64,000 nt of DNA from Thermoplasmata archaeon. GTDB taxonomy: Archaea > Thermoplasmatota > Thermoplasmata > Sysuiplasmatales > Sysuiplasmataceae. The position numbers and the translations under genes are program-made. Shown here in pieces: positions 1 through 6,456 of this stretch (position 1 is its first letter; each line of letters opens with the position of its first letter). The stretch spans positions 1-64,000 of the forward strand of contig JAJZXY010000002.1 in the NCBI GenBank assembly GCA_021806165.1, in the 5' to 3' direction. The notes beneath the pieces are model-generated. The model saw only the letters and a list, made by a program, of their open reading frames with translations. It ran no database searches and was not told the origin of the DNA.

Positions 1-173
1 TTCCTGCCGCCACACCGTTCGTACAGTGACGCATTTGCCTGCTGTTCAACTTCCATCTCCATTACGTTGTTCAGGAACCACTCAACGAGGGAAACCATTC
101 CCTCCCTGTTCTGTTCCAGAAACCCAATCATTATATCCTTCAGCTCTGTTGTTTCCATGCCTTGTGTTTTCAT
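1..173 (-). CDS. IS256-family (Mutator) transposase, N-terminal part only
   Basis: The reverse strand reads from an ATG at 173 to the window edge without a stop. The 57 visible residues include the sequence NVMEMEVEQQANASLYERCG, which matches the start of IS256-type transposases (a stretch like 'LMEAEV...ERYER', following an early amphipathic helix). The DDE catalytic core would lie outside the window. The bases after the start (roughly 174-245) probably form the left end of the element, with a terminus like GTGTACAGCG read on the reverse strand. Family assignment rests on this short N-terminus only. Confidence 0.6.
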   Translation of the reverse strand, partial: MKTQGMETTELKDIMIGFLEQNREGMVSLVEWFLNNVMEMEVEQQANASLYERCGGR

Positions 174-235
174 GTTTAACACTCCATATGTTTCGCAGGA
201 AGACACAAGGTCTAAATGAATTTACAGAAAACGCT

Positions 236-245
236 GTACACTACC
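236..245. mobile_element. Probable terminus of the IS256-like element
   Basis: Read on the reverse strand, GTGGTAGTGTACAGCG lies just where the neighbouring nuclease-like frame meets its stop. IS256-family ends often start with a GTGTAC-like sequence, so this is a plausible terminal inverted repeat. The other end is outside the window, so the boundary and any target duplication cannot be confirmed. Confidence 0.3.
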
Positions 246-813
246 ACTCTGCTCTGTTGCTTACCTCATCTAAGTACTCTTTGTTTTCCTCTATTCTTAT
301 CTTAATATCATTTTCAGGGTATTCCGCCCATTGTTGATCGAAAGAAAGCCGTGGGAGTTCCTTTTTTCCGCCCTTGCATGATATCACATATCCTTTTCCA
401 TTTGCAGGTACCAGCAGATCTAGCTCGAATCCGGTATTCCTCCCCAAGGTGCTGGCAATGCCCGGGTACTTACTTACCTTTATCTCAATTTTCCTTTGTG
501 GGGTGAATCCTATTCCCTGAACCTTTTCAGCGACATAGTTTTCAAATGCCACTTTGCCCATGAAATTTCCTATTTCTCCAGCGAGGTTATTTTGTTTCAT
601 CGCAGTTCTCAGGGGTTCATCAAACACACTTCCAAGGTTCAGTATCCAAGGCAGAACTAACAACTGCCCTCTTACCACAGGAACCATCGGAGAGGTACGA
701 AGAGACTTACCCTTTTCGAAAATAAGATGTTTAAATAGATTATCAGCTTCCTTGTTTTTAACGTTCTTTTGAAAGATTTTCCTGATTTCATTGGAAGGAT
801 ATATATGAATCAC
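241..813 (-). CDS. PD-(D/E)xK-like nuclease domain protein, possibly the C-terminal half of a broken gene
   Basis: A 190-residue protein read from a GTG. Residues about 120-150 show a strand-turn-strand signature, FELDLLV followed by YVISCKGG, with E130, D132 and K147 positioned like the acidic-acidic-lysine core of restriction-endonuclease-fold enzymes; the usual E-x-K is S-C-K here. A possible helical Glu is at 91. The stop lies at the suspected edge of the IS256-like element, so the native C-terminus may be lost. The frame is continuous with the upstream ORF (829-1467) except for one TAG, so both may be one gene. The patch is AT-rich, unlike the core genes. No family name can be given. Confidence 0.5.
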   Translation of the reverse strand: MIHIYPSNEIRKIFQKNVKNKEADNLFKHLIFEKGKSLRTSPMVPVVRGQLLVLPWILNLGSVFDEPLRTAMKQNNLAGEIGNFMGKVAFENYVAEKVQGIGFTPQRKIEIKVSKYPGIASTLGRNTGFELDLLVPANGKGYVISCKGGKKELPRLSFDQQWAEYPENDIKIRIEENKEYLDEVSNRAEW

Positions 814-828
814 GCCATTTTGGACAAC

Positions 829-1467
829 CTACCTCAGGAACTCTGATGCCCCTGCCAGATTATCTATCGAAAAGCCGTAAATTGATTTGAGAGAGGAGTT
901 AATTTTACTCCGTAAATGTCCGTCCGCAAACAGCTTCGAATATAGATTATCAAGGACACGTGTCCCTTCATCACTAGAGGAGACTTTGCTTACATAATCT
1001 TGGTAACTTGGCGTGTAGTTCTTTGTGCAGGGTTGGGCTGCGTCGTCTTGCGTTTGTATGCAACGCACGTTGACGTCTTGTTTTACGTGAATCCAGTTCC
1101 CTAGCTTTAAAAGCCGCTGAAAAGTACGCTCGAAGACATGATTTTCAAATATCTCTTTAACATCATCAACATTCATCTCTCTGAACGTTTTCAAGGGAAT
1201 CAAATCGGGCAATATCGTTTCTAGCGCTCCAATAAATGAGTTAGTACCACGCCACCATGTTGGATCTCTCTTTCTTATATCTGTAGCGGATTGACCGTTA
1301 CGTGATAGCCCTTCAAACGCGTCTAGATAGAAATTTGGGACAATGTAGAAAAATTCACTTTCTTTCCCAGAAATGAGGGTTGCAATTTCGCTACTTAATT
1401 TGCTTATCTTCTTATTGGCCTCTTCTTCAATATGAAGACGGTCAGTCAGCAATTCCTTGTCCACCAC
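829..1467 (-). CDS. Hypothetical protein, probably the N-terminal half of the nuclease-like gene
   Basis: A 212-residue protein starting at ATG 1467, with no recognised domain. It has an acidic helical N-terminus and a central part rich in W, F and D. It ends in ...ASEFLR at a TAG, and the same frame continues as VVQNG then into the nuclease-like ORF starting at 813. That continuity over 15 bases suggests a single ancestral gene of more than 400 codons interrupted by a nonsense mutation, though two translationally coupled genes remain possible. AT-rich composition suggests acquisition by transfer. Confidence 0.5.
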   Translation of the reverse strand: MVDKELLTDRLHIEEEANKKISKLSSEIATLISGKESEFFYIVPNFYLDAFEGLSRNGQSATDIRKRDPTWWRGTNSFIGALETILPDLIPLKTFREMNVDDVKEIFENHVFERTFQRLLKLGNWIHVKQDVNVRCIQTQDDAAQPCTKNYTPSYQDYVSKVSSSDEGTRVLDNLYSKLFADGHLRSKINSSLKSIYGFSIDNLAGASEFLR

Positions 1468-1531
1468 TGAAGCTCCCTCTACAGTAGAAGTGTGAATAAG
1501 ATATAATCCATTGCTTTGTCATTTGTAGTTT

Positions 1532-1792
1532 GTGGGGCCGTATTCGCTTAAAACTTTAATCAAATCCGACCCAGTCCAATACCTCAGGGACTACCATCTC
1601 CGCTCGAGGAAAGAGGGGCATCAAGGCTACTGGAAGGAGCACCTGTCGCTGCAGCGCAGACTGAGAATCTGCGGTCTTCACAATGTGCACATGTTCCTGA
1701 CACGCAACCTGCGCACAGTAATGGCAGTGGCGCTCAACAGGCTGCAGCACGGAGTGACGGAGCATCTTTCTTCTGTCGCCTATCTGAAATAG
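1532..1792 (+). pseudogene. Transposase remnant (C-terminal fragment)
   Basis: An 86-codon frame with no convincing start. Its second half, including EGHQGYWKEHL, NLRTVMAVALNRLQHG and VAYLK, resembles the C-terminal helices of DDE transposases, where a KxEG(F/H)xG(Y/A)WK-like element (third catalytic Glu region) is followed by a hydrophobic helix. Everything upstream that would carry the first two catalytic aspartates is absent. Base composition is closer to the host than to the AT-rich patch next to it. The exact IS family is not recognisable. Confidence 0.4.
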
Positions 1793-2092
1793 CGACAGGT
1801 GTGTGGCGCCATCACACATGAACAATATGGTGGAAGATGAACACATTTCCGATGGAAAAGGAGGGGACAGGGGATTGGATAGCTGTCTAATGAAAAAGTG
1901 ACTTCGTTAGAAAGACCCTCAGCCACGCGGGGACAAAAGTGGTAAGGTCGTCGTATGAAATCAGTTTGATCCTGGATGATGTTGAATTTGCCATTCAAAT
2001 GTGCCTGCCCAGAAGGACAAAGTACACTCGGGTGCAACTCATCCACACGTCAGCAAATATGCGGGTTCTGCAACCAAATCCCCCGGGCAGTG
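1793..2092. other. Gene-free stretch
   Basis: About 300 bases between the transposase remnant and the padR-like gene. Short overlapping frames on both strands have no codon bias or recognisable domains. I see no tRNA, repeat or clear promoter in it. It is probably remnant DNA of the mobile element region. Confidence 0.4.
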
Positions 2093-2428
2093 TTAGCGTC
2101 CCATCGCCGCAATCGTGTCAGTCAACTCGTCAATAACCTTCCTGACGGAGGCGAGCGGCTCCTGATGCCGCTTGAGGAATTCCCTTCCAGCAGCGGTTAT
2201 CCTGTAGACTGTGATTCTTCTTCCGTGACTCAACTTCTTTTCCTTCACGGTTATGAACTTCCGCCTGTTCAGGGAATTCAGTATAACGTATATCGTACCG
2301 GGGGGTACCGGCCTGCCCAGCTTCCCGGCAAGGTATGTCTCAAGCTGGTAACCGTAGGACGGCTCCGAAAGCAGCCTGCAGAGCACAAGCAGCGTCATCG
2401 TTCCGCTCAGTATTTTTTCCTTCCTCAT
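2093..2428 (-). CDS. PadR-family transcriptional regulator
   Basis: A 111-residue winged-helix protein. It has the PadR signature: a first helix ending SYGYQLETYL, then PVPPGTIYVILNSLNRRKFI (recognition helix, where the family has 'GTIYPLLxRLE'), a basic wing (KKLSHGRRITVYRIT) and the 'T.AGREFL' helix. The C-terminal dimerisation helix is short, as in the compact PadR-s2 class. It is transcribed divergently from the Fsr-like efflux gene, the usual arrangement of PadR repressors with drug pumps. A TATA box about 30 bases before the ATG makes the mRNA leaderless. PadR proteins usually repress both themselves and the neighbour; that is inferred here. Confidence 0.85.
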   Translation of the reverse strand: MRKEKILSGTMTLLVLCRLLSEPSYGYQLETYLAGKLGRPVPPGTIYVILNSLNRRKFITVKEKKLSHGRRITVYRITAAGREFLKRHQEPLASVRKVIDELTDTIAAMGR

Positions 2429-2454
2429 TTCCAGCTACCTGTATGCCCGGTAGA

Positions 2455-2462
2455 GTTATATA
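2455..2462 (-). promoter_or_regulatory. TATA box of the padR-like gene
   Basis: Reverse-strand TATATAAC sits 27-34 bases before the ATG at 2428, the spacing expected for a leaderless archaeal transcript. Flanking ATACAT (2460-2465) and ATGTAT (2496-2501) form a loose inverted pair that could be a regulator site for the divergent promoters. Confidence 0.5.
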
Positions 2463-2566
2463 CATATGGATATTAAGCTTATGGATGATAAGAACATGTA
2501 TGTCGGTAAATGCCTGTTAATGGTGGCATTCGCAACTGAGAGTGAGAGTGACAGGCCGGTGGGCAG

Positions 2567-3838
2567 ATGACTGCTGCAGACCAGCATGAAGGTGTCAAGA
2601 GCAGGAAGGCGCTTATATTCACCTCCCTCGGACATTTCACAAATGACGGCACCATATTCTTCATTCCACTGATAATAGACTTGCTGGCCGTGGCAGGCAG
2701 GGTCACGCCGCTCTTCATCACCCTTTCCCTGACCATCTTCTACGCATCCATGGCTCTCAGTGCCATACTGCTCGGCCCATTGATCGACCGCAGGAGCCTG
2801 CAGGTCAGGGGGATGGCGCTGGGGATTATGTCCCTTTCAGTCGGGCTTCTCCTGTTTTCGGTGGCCATTTACGGCGTTGCAATCTATTTCTTCCTGATTC
2901 TGTCCTCCGTTGTGACAGGGTTCGGTGCATCCTTCTACCATCCTACCGGCAGCTCCATCCTGCAGGCTGAGTACAGGGGGCCTAGGCTGGGCAGATATCT
3001 TGGCATCAACGGCTCTGCCGGAAGCCTCGGAAGGGCACTTTACCCGACGCTTCTTCTTCTCGTCTCCCTCCTTTTCGTCTCGCACTTTTACAGCGTCGCC
3101 TTCTTCGGCATTCTCGGCCTGATATTCTCGCTTGTAATCTTCCTGGGCATGCGCGGCTATAATCTGATCGCGCATGAGAACGCGCATGAAAACAGCGCCG
3201 CTTCCGCGCAGCCGGACGGCAAGGGCAAGACACCCTCCTCCAGCAGGGCGATCACTCCTGCAATAATACTGCTTGCAGCCATTTCAATGATGAGGGCATT
3301 TGCATTCTTCGGCATTATCACCTGGATACCAGAATACATATCATTCGAGCGGGGCATAGGAACAAGTCTGACACTCGGCACGACGCTCACCCTGATGTTC
3401 TCCGGGGGCATCATCGGGCAGCTATTCTTCGGCAAGCTCGTTGAGAACCATGACAAGAGGGCCGTGCTTGCCATCAGCACAATGCTGTCGGCTCTCCTCA
3501 TGTTTCTCTACCTTTCGACGGCGGGCGATGTGGCGCTTGCAATGCTGATCATGTTCGGATTCTTCAACTTCAGCGGCTTCCCGATTTTCATGTCCATGAT
3601 TTCAGACTACGTTCCAAAGAAGGGTTCAACCACGATGAGCAATGCAATCGTCTGGAATCTGGGCGGAACGGGCGGACAGGCTCTTGGCCCGCTGATTACA
3701 GGTGTAATCATCCAGGGTGCATACTCCAATCTGCCGATAGCATTCGAGATATTGCTGCTCTGTGCAATCGCAGCAGCGCTGATTTCGCTGAAGCTTCCAA
3801 GACCTGCTAAGATAAGCAAGGTGAAACTCTTCGGCTGA
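2567..3838 (+). CDS. MFS efflux transporter, fosmidomycin-resistance (Fsr) type
   Basis: A 423-residue protein with about 12 hydrophobic segments and a charged central loop around residues 205-222. The first helix carries GHFTNDGTIFFIPL, and helix 4-5 carries GFGASFYHPTGSSIL, both typical of the Fsr branch (family form 'H..ND' and 'G.G.S.FHP'). It probably exports small drugs or metabolites in exchange for protons across the cell membrane. It is divergent from the PadR regulator, with about 138 bases between the start codons. A purine-rich GGTGGG precedes the ATG. The natural substrate cannot be read from sequence. Confidence 0.85.
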   Translation: MTAADQHEGVKSRKALIFTSLGHFTNDGTIFFIPLIIDLLAVAGRVTPLFITLSLTIFYASMALSAILLGPLIDRRSLQVRGMALGIMSLSVGLLLFSVAIYGVAIYFFLILSSVVTGFGASFYHPTGSSILQAEYRGPRLGRYLGINGSAGSLGRALYPTLLLLVSLLFVSHFYSVAFFGILGLIFSLVIFLGMRGYNLIAHENAHENSAASAQPDGKGKTPSSSRAITPAIILLAAISMMRAFAFFGIITWIPEYISFERGIGTSLTLGTTLTLMFSGGIIGQLFFGKLVENHDKRAVLAISTMLSALLMFLYLSTAGDVALAMLIMFGFFNFSGFPIFMSMISDYVPKKGSTTMSNAIVWNLGGTGGQALGPLITGVIIQGAYSNLPIAFEILLLCAIAAALISLKLPRPAKISKVKLFG

Positions 3839-3918
3839 AACGGAAGCAGTGCTGGCGCCAGTGCCCTGGCCATGGAAGGTGCTTATTACCTGCACCTGCA
3901 TGACTGAACCTGTTTCCA

Positions 3919-5722
3919 ATGTCGTCGGCGGGATATGCTGAATGGTTCCAGAGGAGGATACTCTCCACCCAGCCAGGACTGTGGGTGGGCATCGGCGTCC
4001 TCGTGGGCGTATCGGCAGGCGTCGGCTCTCTCCTCCTTTACAACGGGATACTGATTGCGGGCCATTTCATGCTTTATGGAATCGCCGGGTTCACCCCGCC
4101 ACTGCCTGTAGGTGAGGGGGGAAGCTCGACCTACAGCATGGGGCAGGTCCGCAGGCTGCTCATTCCCGTGTCCACGACGCTGGGCGGATTCCTGTCGGGC
4201 TACATGGTCTACAAGCTCACCCCCGGGTCCGAGGGCCTGGGTATCAACGCTGCGGTTAACGCATTCCACAACCTTTCTGCAAGGATCAAGAACAGGACTC
4301 CGGCAGTGAAGCTTGCGGCAAGCGCCGTCAGCATAGGCTCCGGAGGCAGCGCAGGCAGAGATGGTCCGGTCGCACTGATATCCGCTGTATTCGGTTCATT
4401 CCTCGCAGACCACTTCAGGCTCGAGGACCATGACAGGAGAATAGTCATGGCCTCCGCCATCGGCGCAGGAATTGGCAGCATATTCATGGCACCCATAGGA
4501 GGGGCCATTCTCAGCACCGAGATACTCTACAGGCGCGATTTCGAGGTGGAAGCTCTGATTCCTGCAACCGTGGCATCCATCGTGGGTTATGCCATATTCG
4601 GGTACCAGTTCCATTATACTCCACTGTTCGCCTCATCGACCGCACTGTTTGCATTCACAAACCCTGCGTCTCTGATGCTGTACGCCACCGCGGGACTGCT
4701 TGCGGGACTCGGTGCCAAATTCTTCATCAGGACATTCGATTTGATTCATCTTGCATTCATGAGGCTGAAGGGTGTTCCCCCCCTACGTCAAACCTGCCAT
4801 AGGCGGGCTCCTGGTCGGCGCCATTGCAATTTACTACCCGCAGGTTCTCGGCCTCGGGTACGGCTGGGTTCAGCTCATCCTGTCGGGCAACATGCTTCTT
4901 CTACCCCTCGGGGTACTAATCATACTGTTCTTCGCCAAGATACTGGCCACATCCCTCACCATCGGCTCGGGCGGTGCCGGGGGGACCTTCGCACCCGGCA
5001 TCGTCACCGGGGCATTCATGGGAACCGCACTGGGTATAATTGCGCACCCCCTGTTCCCATATGTGTCTGTGGCGGAGGTCGCCGTTGTCACAATGCTCTC
5101 CTTCTTTGCAGCGGCATCAAAGACGCCCGTTTCCATGCTGATTATGGGAACTGAAATGGTGGGTGGTCTTGACATGTTTGTTCCGCTGACGGTGGGTATT
5201 ACGATCGCATTCTTCATCTGCGGAAACAGGCATGTGATATATGACGCACAGGTGCTCGACAGACTGCACTCGCCCGCGCACATGCTTGATTACAGGGACG
5301 ACATAATGGAGGGCATGAACGTTGCCGAGCTGATGAACCGCAGCCATCTTGAGCTCGACCCGGCCACGAAGGCCGAAGATGCATTCTACGCCCTCAGGGC
5401 AAGAAAACTGAAGGGTGCCGCCCTGTCATCGGACGGGAAGGTCTGCGGCTACATCACGATGGAATTGCTGCGGTCCAGCGCAGGGAGGGGAAAGACTGTG
5501 GGGGAGCTCAGCAAAGGCCATCCGCCTCTTGTCGACGAACGGACTTCCATAAAGGACGTCCTGAAGGTCCTCCCCTACGATCCGGAAATCGCTGTTGTCG
5601 TGACGGACCCGGACGGCAGCATAGAGGGCACCGTGGGATTTAACGAGATTGCGGACGCATACGAGAAGCGTTTCCGTGAATTCAAGATCATGGAAATGAG
5701 AAACGGGGCAAAACCCGCCTGA
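3919..5722 (+). CDS. CLC-family chloride channel/antiporter with C-terminal CBS pair (frameshifted)
   Basis: The two halves of a ~600-residue CLC protein lie in different frames. The first frame (from ATG 3919) runs to about 4780 and the second continues from there to 5722; the switch falls in a run of seven C (4777-4783). The joined protein has CLC signatures GSEGLGINAAV, SAGRDGPVAL and GSGGAGGTFAPG, then a CBS pair from about residue 470. The gating glutamate of GREGP is Asp here (GRDGP), which may alter proton coupling. Whether the shift is a sequencing error, real inactivation or programmed slippage cannot be told from one sequence; intact flanking codon usage favours error or a recent change. 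Confidence 0.8.
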
Positions 5723-5815
5723 CACGATGGCATTCGAGTCGGCCGGCTGCGGTCATGCTGGAGCGCATGCATGCAAGTTTAATCTACTTGGGGCGATACA
5801 GGGGCGGTAACAACT

Positions 5816-6373
5816 ATGCTGGCTCCGGAGGATTTGTGGAAAGCATGGAAGTCCAATTTCACATCTTGGCTGGACGGCCATTACAAGCTTTCATGGGAAA
5901 TGAGCTCGGAGGAATGGACGCGAGGTGTGATTGAACCGTACCTGCTTCACGTGGCGAGGGAGCAGATGAACCTGTGGATAAGGTTCGCCCAGGAGGGGAA
6001 GACGGGCGCCGTGATATATGATTCGGACGCCGAGGAAGCCCTATGCCATGTGGAACACCTCAACGACAGGGATGATGTCCGGGACAGCCTGCCTGCTCTC
6101 TTCAATTCAGGGCCGGGGCTGAAATGCGTCATCACATACGGTGATCCCAAGGGGGGAGAGCCGGATGTCAACAGGCGGGAGAACGCCGAGCTTGTGGAAG
6201 CATGGAATGAAAGCGCCATCCGCCCTGTCATACTCCGTCTTCTGTCAAGGAAGCCTGAACAGTCATGGCTCTTCATCATCGGCCTGGAATATGACTTCAG
6301 GCTGGAGAGCGACTGGACAGCATACCTCTACTCCTCAGACAGCGGCAAGGCAACAATATCGCAGCTTTCTTAA
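5816..6373 (+). CDS. Hypothetical protein
   Basis: A 185-residue soluble protein rich in W, E and D, with no signal peptide or membrane segment. I recognise no domain. Tryptophans cluster in the first 40 residues (DLWKAWKSN, TSWLDGHYKLSWEM), and residues about 150-175 look like a beta strand pair (SWLFIIGLEYDFRL, WTAYLYSS). A TTTAATC box at 5778-5784 lies about 32-38 bases before the ATG, so it has its own promoter. Coding statistics look like its neighbours. Confidence 0.65.
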   Translation: MLAPEDLWKAWKSNFTSWLDGHYKLSWEMSSEEWTRGVIEPYLLHVAREQMNLWIRFAQEGKTGAVIYDSDAEEALCHVEHLNDRDDVRDSLPALFNSGPGLKCVITYGDPKGGEPDVNRRENAELVEAWNESAIRPVILRLLSRKPEQSWLFIIGLEYDFRLESDWTAYLYSSDSGKATISQLS

Positions 6374-6456
6374 GGGCGGACCGCTGCCCACCGCCAGCTG
6401 TTCGGTGCCCCGCGGACAAAAAGATAAGAGTTCAGCAGCCATAAACCACTGATGCC

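Noticed and set aside
814-831. UAG between the nuclease halves read as pyrrolysine
   Set aside because: TAG is an ordinary stop here: rpoF, DUF655, the MFS gene at 23.4 kb, the saccharopine-dehydrogenase-like gene and the PurM-like gene all end with it, and no pyl genes are in the window. A nonsense mutation or gene boundary is simpler.
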